From assembly GCA_022562055.1 (NCBI GenBank), contig JADFQA010000008.1, positions 1 to 64,000 on the forward strand: DNA of 64,000 nucleotides. Direction: 5' to 3'. The stretch is from Acidobacteriota bacterium. Lineage in GTDB: Bacteria > Actinomycetota > Acidimicrobiia > Spongiisociales > UBA5794. Below, one piece after another: positions 26,096-34,556 of the stretch. The first letter of the stretch is position 1, and every line of letters begins with the position of its first letter. The notes below the pieces were generated by a model. The model was given only the letters and a program-made list of their open reading frames with translations, searched no databases and had not been told where the DNA came from. The position numbers and the translations under genes were made by a program.

Positions 26096-26614
26096 TCAGC
26101 GTTTGGAAGGTACGAGCACCACGGCGCAGCTTGCGTGGCGGGCGACTCTCGTGCTCGTCGAGCCAAGCAGCCCCTCAAAAAGTCCCTGTCCATGTGTACC
26201 GAGCAGCACCGCGTCGACATCGTGGGTTGCGATGAACTCAAGAATGACTTTGGCCGCGTTGGTGCCTTCGATCACCACCGACTCGGCTTCGGTCCCGTGT
26301 TCGACCAGGGCCGTTTCGACTGGTTTACAGCGCTCGTCGCGTTTGTCCGAGAGGTAGCGGTCGATGATTGCGTCATCTCCGGGCCACCCTGTTGGGCCTG
26401 AGCCAGTGCCGGCCCCTCCGGCTACGTACTCGCCGTCGGTGTCGACGTTGACGGATGGCTGCTCACCGAAGATGGCGCGCAGGTCGCTCAACAGATTGCG
26501 CGGAACCATGACGGCTGTTAGCACCGTGACCTTGCCGTCATCTGCGAGGGGCACGGCATACGTTATGGCGTCTTCGGTGGCGATCTTTCCGTCGGTGGCT
26601 ATTACGACATGCAC
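26096..26614 (-). CDS. Universal stress protein (UspA family)
   Basis: A 172-residue single UspA domain. 'MHVVIATDGKIATEDAITYA' opens the fold (core VVIATDGK), and the C-terminal 'GTHGQGLFEGLLGSTSTRVARHA' block (core GTHGQGLFEGLLGSTS) matches the G-x2-G-x9-G-S/T ATP-binding motif. 'CAVVLVP' ends the last strand. An insert around residues 50-75 is Gly-rich. Probably an ATP-binding stress or dormancy factor. Start GTG; divergent from mraZ. Confidence 0.85.
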   Translation of the reverse strand: MHVVIATDGKIATEDAITYAVPLADDGKVTVLTAVMVPRNLLSDLRAIFGEQPSVNVDTDGEYVAGGAGTGSGPTGWPGDDAIIDRYLSDKRDERCKPVETALVEHGTEAESVVIEGTNAAKVILEFIATHDVDAVLLGTHGQGLFEGLLGSTSTRVARHASCAVVLVPSKR

Positions 26615-26811
26615 GTTGTTCCCTCACTTGCTGGCGGTTTTGCCCAACCCTAGGCGATTTGCCCGTCCGTTTCTTGTAGACGATCCGCAGCCTGGTGCGA
26701 TCGCTGAGCGCACAACTTGACTTGCTGGTCGAACGCCGTTTGATCTGGGCGCCTTCTCACGGCCGCCTAACCCTTTCGGGAAGGCTAGGTGGACGCCCCA
26801 CAGGAACTCAA

Positions 26812-26890
26812 TGGGGATTCTATGGGAAATTTGGGGATAGGTGTTGACAAGTGGCGCGAAGTGGGGCAGAGTGGGAACTCGTGGAAATGA
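26812..26890 (+). promoter_or_regulatory. mraZ/dcw promoter with phased MraZ box array
   Basis: Four direct repeats GTGGCG, GTGGGG, GTGGGA and GTGGAA start at 26851, 26861, 26871 and 26881, exactly 10 bp apart, the spacing established for MraZ operators. Three more TGGGA-type units start at 26812, 26823 and 26832 on a near 10-bp phase upstream. TTGACA at 26844-26849 is a good -35, and CAGAGT at 26867-26872 is a weak -10 inside the boxes, so MraZ binding would block the promoter and autoregulate the whole cluster. Confidence 0.8.
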
Positions 26891-26911
26891 AGACAGTGGA
26901 GACCGTTAACT

Positions 26912-27346
26912 GTGTTTCTCGGTGAGTACAAACATGCTTTGGACGAAAAAGGTCGTCTGGTCATGCCGCGCAAGTACCGAGATCTCCTCAGGGACGGATG
27001 TGTGGTGACCAAGGGTCAGGACAATTGTCTGTTCGTTTTTGCCATGGAACGTTGGGTCGATGAGGTCGCCCGTGTCTCGGCATTGCCTCGAACGGATCGA
27101 AAGTCACGGAACTTCCGCCGGGCGTTTTTCGCAAATGCCTCCGACCAGACACTTGATAGTCAGGGCAGGATGCAGGTCCCAGAGACCCTTCGCAAGTACG
27201 CCAACCTTTCCAAGGATGTCACGATCGTCGGTGTTGCCGACTACATCGAGCTATGGGCGACCGACGACTGGCAGGCAGCGTCAGCCCAAGCGGACGATAT
27301 CTACTCAGACATCGACGATGCGCTCGGCGCAATGGAGGGTATCTGA
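26912..27346 (+). CDS. mraZ: MraZ transcriptional regulator
   Basis: A 144-residue DNA-binding protein that forms ring-shaped oligomers and represses its own dcw promoter. It contains two SpoVT/AbrB-like halves, each with the D-x-K/Q-G-R motif: 'DEKGRLVMP' (residues 11-19) and 'DSQGRMQVPE' in the middle. The GTG start is preceded by GGAG. First gene of the division and cell wall cluster, directly downstream of its presumed operator array. Confidence 0.93.
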   Translation: MFLGEYKHALDEKGRLVMPRKYRDLLRDGCVVTKGQDNCLFVFAMERWVDEVARVSALPRTDRKSRNFRRAFFANASDQTLDSQGRMQVPETLRKYANLSKDVTIVGVADYIELWATDDWQAASAQADDIYSDIDDALGAMEGI

Positions 27347-27402
27347 TGTGGATTACAGATCGCGCCAACACCAACCGGCAACCGTTTCTTGTGAGTTCCG
27401 GC

Positions 27403-27491
27403 CCATGGTCAGCTCCTCGGAAGTCAATAGGAAGGCCCCTTACTCCGCCCGCTTTCACATTGACACCAGCGCTCCGAGGAGCTGACCATGG
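27403..27491 (+). ncRNA. Leader hairpin sequestering the rsmH ribosome-binding site
   Basis: CCATGGTCAGCTCCTCGGA (27403-27421) is the exact reverse complement of 27473-27491, giving a perfect 19-bp stem around a 51-nt loop. The 3' arm contains the whole rsmH start region: GAGGAG (27476-27481), 6-nt spacer and ATG (27488-27490). Inside the loop, GTCAAT (27423-27428) can also pair with ATTGAC (27459-27464). The folded RNA should block rsmH initiation. Candidate cis-regulatory 'mraW RNA motifs' have been described upstream of this gene in actinobacteria; whether this belongs to that class is untested. Confidence 0.6.
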
Positions 27492-28432
27492 ATCGAGAAC
27501 GAAACCAGACGGCCTATCACGAGCCGGTGATGCTTGGAGAGGTCGTGGACCTCTTTCGGACAGTGCCACCGGGCTGGATCGTAGATGCGACACACGGCGG
27601 CGGCGGGCATACGCGGGCGCTTCTCGCGGCGGTGCCCGAGATCAGCGTCCTGGCCGTCGACCGCGACCCAGACGCGGCAGCACAGGTCCTGGCCGACCCT
27701 CGGCTGCTCTTTGTTCAGGGGAACTTCGAAGCGCTCCAAGACCTGATAGCTCGAACGCTTTCAGGAAAGGAAACTCAACATGACATCAGCGGTATTTTCT
27801 TCGACCTCGGGGTCTCGTCGCATCAGCTCGACATCGCCGAGCGTGGCTTCTCCTATCACTCGAGGGGTCCTCTCGACATGCGAATGGGTCCGGACGCTTC
27901 CATCACTGCCAGCGACGTCGTCAATGACTACGGAGTCGACGATCTTGCGAGGATCTTTCGTCGCTTCGGTGAGGAACGGTTCGCACGCAGGATCGCTGCT
28001 GCGATCGTCGCTGCCCGGCCGATCAGCGACACGGCGACGCTCGCCACGGTGGTTGCCGAAGCCGTCCCCGCTGCTGCCCGCCGAGGGAAGCACCCCGCGC
28101 GTCGGGTCTTTCAGGCGCTCCGTATTGAGGTCAACGCCGAGCTTGAAGCCATCGAAACGGCGTTGGATGCCGCGCTCGCGTCGGTCAGCAAGGGGGGCCG
28201 TGTCGTCGTGATTGCATACCACTCCCTTGAGGACCGCATAGTGAAACGCAGGTTCGCTACGGCTGTCGAGGGTTGTACGTGTCCTCCCGAAATTGCGGTG
28301 TGCGTGTGTGGAAAGGTGCCCAGTTTCGCAAAGGTTACGCGCAAACCGTTGCGCCCATCCTCCCAAGAAATCGACAGAAATCCGAGATCCCGAAGCGCCG
28401 TGATGCGGGCCGTCGAAAGGATTGTTCCGTGA
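27488..28432 (+). CDS. rsmH: 16S rRNA m4C1402 methyltransferase
   Basis: A 314-residue SAM-dependent enzyme that N4-methylates C1402 of 16S rRNA at the decoding centre. N-terminal 'YHEPVMLGEVV' and the SAM motif 'VDATHGGGGHTRALL' are family hallmarks. Also present are 'FFDLGVSSHQLD', 'GFSYHSRGPLDMRM' and 'VIAYHSLEDRIVK', and a cysteine cluster near the C-terminus ('CTCPPEIAVCVCG'). Its ATG and Shine-Dalgarno lie inside the leader inverted repeat. The stop overlaps the next gene's GTG. Confidence 0.93.
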   Translation: MDRERNQTAYHEPVMLGEVVDLFRTVPPGWIVDATHGGGGHTRALLAAVPEISVLAVDRDPDAAAQVLADPRLLFVQGNFEALQDLIARTLSGKETQHDISGIFFDLGVSSHQLDIAERGFSYHSRGPLDMRMGPDASITASDVVNDYGVDDLARIFRRFGEERFARRIAAAIVAARPISDTATLATVVAEAVPAAARRGKHPARRVFQALRIEVNAELEAIETALDAALASVSKGGRVVVIAYHSLEDRIVKRRFATAVEGCTCPPEIAVCVCGKVPSFAKVTRKPLRPSSQEIDRNPRSRSAVMRAVERIVP

Positions 28433-28842
28433 CCGCGCAAGCACTTCCGGAGACGTTGGCGCTACCAAGACTCAAACGTCGGGAAGGTCTTGCCGCGGCT
28501 CGCCGGACGATTAGGGACGTACGCCCGTTTGCGATCTTCTCAATGTTGGTTGTCATTGCATTTTTCCTCTCTATTTCGTCTCGCTTGTCGCTTGATAGCA
28601 TCGCCTTCGAACTCGAGGAGCTAGAAACGTCGATCGATGCCGAACAGGTTCGGCATTTTGATCTTCAACTCGAACTTGCCCGCCTGCAGGCACCGGATCG
28701 GATCCTCGATCGTGCCCTCGGGCTTGGCATGGTGTACCCATCCGACCGGGCCGTCGTAGGAGTACAGCTATCTGCCGCCCTCGTGGAAGGCGACGAGTAC
28801 CGATGGGCCGAACTGAAGGCCTTTCTTAGCGACCAACCATGA
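28429..28842 (+). CDS. ftsL: FtsL-like divisome protein
   Basis: A 137-residue bitopic protein: basic cytoplasmic N-terminus, one transmembrane segment ('PFAIFSMLVVIAFFLSIS', ~residues 33-52), then a leucine-zipper-like coiled coil ('LEELETSIDAEQ...LQLELARLQAPDRI') and 'RALGLGMVYPSDRAVV', the usual FtsL ending. It would bridge FtsQ and the FtsW-FtsI synthase at the septum. Start GTG overlapping the rsmH stop by 4 nt. Assignment rests on topology and position more than on sequence identity. Confidence 0.75.
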   Translation: MTAQALPETLALPRLKRREGLAAARRTIRDVRPFAIFSMLVVIAFFLSISSRLSLDSIAFELEELETSIDAEQVRHFDLQLELARLQAPDRILDRALGLGMVYPSDRAVVGVQLSAALVEGDEYRWAELKAFLSDQP

Positions 28843-28949
28843 ACAGATGCGCGGCAGTGCTGGTCGCGCCCATGACAACAACAAACGAGCGGAGTAGGAC
28901 ATGCGGAATCTGATGCCACCGGCCCGGCGGTCGAAGGTCGAGGTATCCA

Positions 28950-30686
28950 ATGGCTAAGCCAGAGTGGCGAATGCCGGATGTTCGCGTGGCACTAGTTGGC
29001 GTGGTACTGATCGCATCGTGGGTCTGGATTGGATTTTCGCTGTACCGCGTGCAGGTTGTCGACGCTTCCGAGTGGGCTGAGTACGGTACCAACCAACGGC
29101 TTCGGACCCGCGACATTCCCGCACCGCGCGGCACCATCTACGACCGCGACGGCCAAGCGATTGCTATGTCAGTTGCTGCGACGGACATCATTGCAAACCC
29201 CTCGGAGATTTCCGATCCCGCCGCGGTCGCAAGGATTCTGTCGCCATTGATCGGTGTTGATGTGGCGGCTCTCGAACAAGACCTCACAGGCGACCTGCAA
29301 TATGTTGTCTTGGTGAGGAGAATGGACAGAGTTAACGCCCACGAGATTTCTGCGTTGATCGACGAACTCGACATCAACGGCGTGTATTTCCGCGATGAGC
29401 CGGCGCGCGTGTACCCGTCGCGGAACTTTGCTTCACAGATCATCGGTTTTGTCCAGGCAGACACGCTCGTGGGTCTCGAAGGGCTTGAACGCCTGCTCGA
29501 GGACGACCTTGTCGGCACACCCGGGTATCAGATTGACGAGAGGGACCGGTACGGGAACCCCATTTTACAGGCCGACTCAGAGATATTTGCAGCCGTCCCC
29601 GGCGTGGATATCCGCACAACGCTTGACCCGGGAATCCAGATCGCCGCCCAGAACGCACTTGCGCGGGCCGTTGAGGAGTCGTCCGCAACTGCTGGTTGGG
29701 CAGTTGTGTTGGACATCCGCAACGGCGACGTTCTCGCGATGGCCACGGCGCCGACGTTCAATCTGAACGATCGCACGGGCGTCGATCCCTCAGTGTTTAG
29801 GAATCGCGCTGTCACAGATCAGTTTGAGCCCGGGTCGACCCTCAAAGTTCTGACAATAGGAGCTGCAATCGAGGAGGGTCTGGTGACCCCAGACACCGAG
29901 CTGCTGCTCCCGGGAGTGCTCGAAATTGCCGGTAAGGCGTACTCGGACGTTGGGAGGAAGCAAGAAACGGTCATGACTGTCCGTGAGATCGTGTCCCGCT
30001 CCTCTAATATTGGGACGATCAAGGTGCAGTCGATTCTCGGCAACGATCTGCACTGGGAGTATCTAAATCGCATAGGCCTGGGGCGCGAAACCTCAACACA
30101 GTTTCCGGGCGAGGTGCCTGGCCTGCTGCACCCGGTGGCAGATTGGTGCGCCTCCGTCTGCGGTCCATCGACCGGTATTGGGTACCGGGTCAACGTGACC
30201 TTGTTACAGATGGCCGCGGTCTTTGCGACGATCGCCAATGACGGCATTTGGGTTGAGCCACACATCATTGACGAAAAGATCTATCCTGACGGAACGCGTG
30301 AGACGCACCAGCCGACAGAGCGTCCCGTGTTTTCCGAATCGACGGCACGAACCATGCGGGATCTGCTTGCTGGAGTTGTCGAGGAGGGAACCGGTCGCCG
30401 GGCCGCCGTCGACGGCTATCGAGTCGGCGGCAAAACGGGGACGACTCAGAAGTATCTCGAAATTGAGCGTGGCTACTCCGAGACAGATGTCATGGCGAGT
30501 TTCATTGGGATCGCCCCAATCGACGATCCGCGAATTGTCGTTGCGGTTGTGCTCGACTCACCTACGGGCGAACGGGTCGAGGGTGATCGCACGGTCAGCC
30601 TCAGCTACGGAGGCGTTTCGGCCGCACCGGCGTTTGCCGAGATCGTTCAGGCCGCCATGCATCGTCTTGGCGTGCCGCCGCGATGA
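28950..30686 (+). CDS. ftsI: Septal peptidoglycan transpeptidase (PBP3/FtsI)
   Basis: A 578-residue class B penicillin-binding protein that crosslinks septal peptidoglycan. A transmembrane anchor is at ~residues 12-32, followed by a pedestal domain ('PAPRGTIYDRDG'). The transpeptidase motifs are S296-T-L-K299 (SxxK), S351-S-N353 (SxN) and K495-T-G497 (KTG). Two cysteines, C400 and C404 in 'DWCASVCGP', lie between the SxN and KTG motifs and could form a disulfide outside the membrane. No C-terminal PASTA domain is present. A 107-nt gap to ftsL is unusual in this tightly packed cluster. Confidence 0.92.
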   Translation: MAKPEWRMPDVRVALVGVVLIASWVWIGFSLYRVQVVDASEWAEYGTNQRLRTRDIPAPRGTIYDRDGQAIAMSVAATDIIANPSEISDPAAVARILSPLIGVDVAALEQDLTGDLQYVVLVRRMDRVNAHEISALIDELDINGVYFRDEPARVYPSRNFASQIIGFVQADTLVGLEGLERLLEDDLVGTPGYQIDERDRYGNPILQADSEIFAAVPGVDIRTTLDPGIQIAAQNALARAVEESSATAGWAVVLDIRNGDVLAMATAPTFNLNDRTGVDPSVFRNRAVTDQFEPGSTLKVLTIGAAIEEGLVTPDTELLLPGVLEIAGKAYSDVGRKQETVMTVREIVSRSSNIGTIKVQSILGNDLHWEYLNRIGLGRETSTQFPGEVPGLLHPVADWCASVCGPSTGIGYRVNVTLLQMAAVFATIANDGIWVEPHIIDEKIYPDGTRETHQPTERPVFSESTARTMRDLLAGVVEEGTGRRAAVDGYRVGGKTGTTQKYLEIERGYSETDVMASFIGIAPIDDPRIVVAVVLDSPTGERVEGDRTVSLSYGGVSAAPAFAEIVQAAMHRLGVPPR

Positions 30687-32149
30687 CCAGACCATTCACC
30701 GTCGCGCACCTCGCAATGCTTGTCCAGCCTGCTGAAGTCATCGGTGGCGACCCCGACCTTGTTCTGACGGATGTGACACATGACTCGAGGTTGGTGTCGC
30801 AGGGATGTTTGTTTGTTGCAGTACATGGCGAACAGTTTGACGGTCATGATTTTGTCCCGCTTGCGGTTGAGGCAGGTGCGGGGGCGGTTCTCGTCCAACG
30901 TCAGGTCCAGACGGCGGTTCCGCAGATCATCGTTGACGACACCCGCGCCGTTCTTGGACGCGTGTCGAGCGCGATATATGGCGATCCCGCAAAATCGATG
31001 ATGATGGTCGGTGTCACCGGCACCAACGGGAAGACAACCGTCACCTACATGCTCGACTCGATGTTTCGAGCTGATGGGCGCCTAACCGGTGTGATCGGAT
31101 CGATTGCGTCGACCAGCGTCGGCTCGGAGCTGTTCAATGTCCGCACGACGCCAGAGGCGCCCAACCTCCATCGGATTCTTGCGCACATGCGTGCAGACAA
31201 CGTTGCAATGGTCGCGATGGAGGTCTCATCACATGCGATTTCTCTGGGTCGAGTCGACGGTCTGCTGTTCGACGTTGTCGGTTTCACCAACCTCTCGCAG
31301 GATCACCTTGACTTCCACACGGACATGGAGGATTACTTTCTTACCAAGGCTCGCCTCTTTCAGACCGGTCACTCGCGAGAGGGCGTCGTATGGGTTTCAT
31401 CGGAGGCAGGCGCAAGACTTGCAGGCATGAGCGAGGTCCCCGTCACGACGGTCGGTTGGGCCGGATCCGGAGCGGACGCCGAAGTGGAGATCAAGTATGC
31501 AACCGTTGCTGGATCGCGGGCGACAATGCGGTACCGAGGTGACTCACTCGACCTTGAAGTGGCTGTCCCCGGTGGGTTCAATGTTGCAAATGCCGCACTT
31601 GCGGTAGTGATCGCGCTATCAGCAGAGATAGGTCGCGACGCGGCACTTGGCGGCCTTCGTGCACTAGCGTCTATCGCGGGTCGATACGAGGTGGTGTCGA
31701 CAGATCCCGTTGTGGTCGTCGACTACGCCCACACTCCCGATGCCATCGCAGCAGTAGTCGATGTGTCTCGTCGTCTTACGTCTGGGCGTGTGATCGTGGT
31801 TCTCGGCGCCGGCGGTGATCGCGACGCAGCGAAACGTCCGCACATGGGACATGCCGCGGCGACTGCCGACTACGCGATCCTGACGACTGACAACCCACGG
31901 TCCGAGGATCCGGTTGCGATTGTTGAAGCGATGCAGCGAGGCGCCAAGGGAACGCAAGCAACGGTTGTCGTCGTTAATGAGAGGGCCGAGGCCATTAGTC
32001 ACGCAATCGAGATCGCGGAGCCGAACGACATCGTGTTGATACTGGGCAAGGGGCACGAACAAGGCATCGATCGCGGCGATGTTGTCGAACCTTTCGACGA
32101 TCGCGACGTCGCTCGAGCCGCTGTTCGCAGCATTGGGCGGCGCTCCTAG
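30683..32149 (+). CDS. murE: UDP-MurNAc-tripeptide synthetase
   Basis: Adds the third residue to UDP-MurNAc-L-Ala-D-Glu in the cytoplasm. 488 residues in three Mur-ligase domains; ATP loop 'GVTGTNGKTTVTYML' near residue 110. The carbamylated-lysine region is 'YFLTKARLF', and D403-N-P-R406 in 'TTDNPRSEDP' is the motif selecting meso-diaminopimelate over lysine. Starts inside the ftsI stop (ATGA). Confidence 0.93.
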   Translation: MTRPFTVAHLAMLVQPAEVIGGDPDLVLTDVTHDSRLVSQGCLFVAVHGEQFDGHDFVPLAVEAGAGAVLVQRQVQTAVPQIIVDDTRAVLGRVSSAIYGDPAKSMMMVGVTGTNGKTTVTYMLDSMFRADGRLTGVIGSIASTSVGSELFNVRTTPEAPNLHRILAHMRADNVAMVAMEVSSHAISLGRVDGLLFDVVGFTNLSQDHLDFHTDMEDYFLTKARLFQTGHSREGVVWVSSEAGARLAGMSEVPVTTVGWAGSGADAEVEIKYATVAGSRATMRYRGDSLDLEVAVPGGFNVANAALAVVIALSAEIGRDAALGGLRALASIAGRYEVVSTDPVVVVDYAHTPDAIAAVVDVSRRLTSGRVIVVLGAGGDRDAAKRPHMGHAAATADYAILTTDNPRSEDPVAIVEAMQRGAKGTQATVVVVNERAEAISHAIEIAEPNDIVLILGKGHEQGIDRGDVVEPFDDRDVARAAVRSIGRRS

Positions 32150-33498
32150 TGAACACCATGGCTTGGACCCTCGACGAAGTCGCAGCTATCACCGGGGGTG
32201 AAGTTGTGGGTGACACAACGCAGATCGTCACATCGGTCGGTACGGATTCTCGTTCGGTGATAGACGGGTCGCTCTTTGTGGCGATTCTTGGCGAACATTT
32301 CGATGGGCACGAGTTTGCCGCAATGGCTATCAAGCAGGGTGCGGTTGGCGCCCTGGTGTCTGCCGCCACCTTCTTCACGAGAGAGGCGGGGGGCGAATTT
32401 GTCCCGGCAGTAGTCGTGGAAGACACGCTTGACGCGTTGTTGGCGCTTGCAGAGGATCACCGCAACAGGTTCGCCGGAAAGGTAATTGCGATCACCGGGT
32501 CCACCGGGAAGACGTCGACCAAAGACTTGTTGGCAGCCGTTTTACCTGATGCCCACGCCAGTCCGCGGTCGTTCAACAACGACATCGGAGTGCCAATCAC
32601 GATTCTGGGAGCGCTCTTGGACGCACCGTTCATGGTTGTAGAAGTCGGATCGCGCGGCCGCGGCCACATCGATCACCTCATGTCGGGAGTCCGACCGGAT
32701 GTTGCTGTGATTACCAATCTCGGTGTTGTACATCTTGAGACGTTCGGAACTTTGGCGGCACTTGCCGACGCGAAGTGGGAATTAGCTGCCGCAGTCGGGA
32801 GCGCCGGCCATGTTGTGATTCCGGTCGACGAGCCACGCCTTGCGCGTGACACCGACGCACGCGTGTGGACGTTCGGGGAGAACGGCACGGTTGGGTTCGC
32901 GGACCTCACTGTCGACGCCTGCGGTCTGAGTTCGTTTACGCTCGTTTTCGAGGGCGATAGGTATCCGGTGCGCCTCAGGATGGCCGGACAGCATCAGGTG
33001 TTGAACGCCACCGCCGCTTTTGCCGCTGCGGTCGCCGCCGGCGCTGAGCCGCAAGAGGTCGCTGCAGGTCTCGAACTCGCCACTGGATCCCCATGGAGGA
33101 TGGAAATCCACCGCGGGCGGTTCACTGTCGTCAATGATACGTACAACGCAAACCCCGACTCCATGCGATCGGCGATCGAGACCGTCACTCGGATGCCGGG
33201 GCGTCACATTGCAGTAGTTGGATACATGGCCGAGCTAGGTCAGGTGGCGGCGCAAGAGCACTCAAAAATTGGGCAGCTTCTGCGAGAAAGACACTACGAA
33301 AGCGTGGTCATTGTGGGAGAAGAGCCGGGAATGGCCGAGGCGTATGGTCCGTCTGCGGTGCGGGTCGACACCGTCGCGGACGCGGTAGAGGTCACGCTTG
33401 GCCTGGTGCGCACCGGCGACGTTGTCCTTGTCAAGGCATCGCGGTCCGTGGGGCTGGAACACGTTGCTGCTCGTCTAGTAGAGGAGGCGAACGCATGA
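32149..33498 (+). CDS. murF: UDP-MurNAc-tripeptide:D-Ala-D-Ala ligase
   Basis: Adds D-Ala-D-Ala to complete the UDP-MurNAc-pentapeptide. ~449 residues with the ATP loop 'ITGSTGKTSTKDLL' near residue 118, the 'SFNNDIGVPITIL' block and 'VVNDTYNANPDSMRSAIE' (core DTYNANPDSM), both strong MurF signatures. GTG start shares its first base with the murE stop; an ATG three codons on is the alternative. Confidence 0.93.
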   Translation: MNTMAWTLDEVAAITGGEVVGDTTQIVTSVGTDSRSVIDGSLFVAILGEHFDGHEFAAMAIKQGAVGALVSAATFFTREAGGEFVPAVVVEDTLDALLALAEDHRNRFAGKVIAITGSTGKTSTKDLLAAVLPDAHASPRSFNNDIGVPITILGALLDAPFMVVEVGSRGRGHIDHLMSGVRPDVAVITNLGVVHLETFGTLAALADAKWELAAAVGSAGHVVIPVDEPRLARDTDARVWTFGENGTVGFADLTVDACGLSSFTLVFEGDRYPVRLRMAGQHQVLNATAAFAAAVAAGAEPQEVAAGLELATGSPWRMEIHRGRFTVVNDTYNANPDSMRSAIETVTRMPGRHIAVVGYMAELGQVAAQEHSKIGQLLRERHYESVVIVGEEPGMAEAYGPSAVRVDTVADAVEVTLGLVRTGDVVLVKASRSVGLEHVAARLVEEANA

Positions 33499-34556
33499 TT
33501 TCCCTGGTGATCGGCGGAGCCGTTTCTTTTGTGATCACGATTCTGGTGACCCCGATCGCGATTCGCGAACTGCGTCGGCGTTCGCTTGGACAATTCATCC
33601 AAGAAGAAGTCGAGATGCATTCGCACAAAAAGGGCACCCCGACGATGGGTGGGATCGTCATGTGGATAGCGGTGTTTGTCGGATACTTGGTGTCGCACGT
33701 GCGTATTTGGCCGCTCACGAGCGGATGGAAACCGGCCGTTCTAGACTTTTCGGTGGAGGGGTGGCTCGTGATCATGGCATTCCTCGGAATGGGTTTTATC
33801 GGGTTCCTCGACGACTACGCCAAGGTCGCCCAAAAGCGCAACCTCGGTATGTCAAAACGCTGGAAGTTTCTCGGTCAGGTACTGATCGCTGGAATCTTTG
33901 TGATCGGCACCAACGCTGCCGGCGTCTCAACGACCATCTCGGTGACGCGAACGGTGGGTGTGGATCTGGGTCCCTGGGTGTACGGCCTGTTTGTTCTCTT
34001 CCTGCTCACTGCAATGGCCAACGCTGTGAACTTCACAGACGGCGTCGATGGTCTTGTTGCGGGTTCTGGATCGTTGGTGTTCGGTGCTTACGTCCTCATT
34101 GCCTTCTGGCAATTTAGAAACCCCGAATTCTACGAGATCTCGGGTGCGTTAGAACTTGGGATCGTTGCGGCCGCGATCGCAGGAGCGTTGGCCGGGTTTT
34201 TATGGTGGAACGCCCCGCCGGCGAAGATCATGATGGGGGACTCCGGCTCACAGGCGCTCGGAGGGGCCCTCGCGAGCCTGGCGCTACTCACGCAGACCCA
34301 TTTCCTTGTTGTGGTGATCGGAGGCCTCTATGTCACTGAGGCCGTGTCTGTTGTCCTCCAGATATTTACCTTCCGTACATGGGGCAAACGAATATTTCGC
34401 ATGGCTCCGATCCACCACCACTTTGAACTCAAGGGTTGGCCGGAGACAGTAGTCATAATTCGATTCTGGATTCTTTCGGGGATGGCAGTTGCCGTTGGTA
34501 TCGGTCTGTTTTACGCCGAGTTCCTTTCCTCAAGCGGCCTCGGTCTCGCACCATGA
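33495..34556 (+). CDS. mraY: Phospho-MurNAc-pentapeptide transferase
   Basis: Membrane enzyme that transfers phospho-MurNAc-pentapeptide to undecaprenyl phosphate, making lipid I. 353 residues with about ten transmembrane helices. Conserved sites visible are 'KKGTPTMGG' near residue 38, 'FLDDYAKV' with the Mg-binding aspartate pair, 'NFTDGVDGL', 'GDSGSQALGG' and 'MAPIHHHFELKGW'. ATGA overlaps on both sides. Confidence 0.93.
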   Translation: MISLVIGGAVSFVITILVTPIAIRELRRRSLGQFIQEEVEMHSHKKGTPTMGGIVMWIAVFVGYLVSHVRIWPLTSGWKPAVLDFSVEGWLVIMAFLGMGFIGFLDDYAKVAQKRNLGMSKRWKFLGQVLIAGIFVIGTNAAGVSTTISVTRTVGVDLGPWVYGLFVLFLLTAMANAVNFTDGVDGLVAGSGSLVFGAYVLIAFWQFRNPEFYEISGALELGIVAAAIAGALAGFLWWNAPPAKIMMGDSGSQALGGALASLALLTQTHFLVVVIGGLYVTEAVSVVLQIFTFRTWGKRIFRMAPIHHHFELKGWPETVVIIRFWILSGMAVAVGIGLFYAEFLSSSGLGLAP

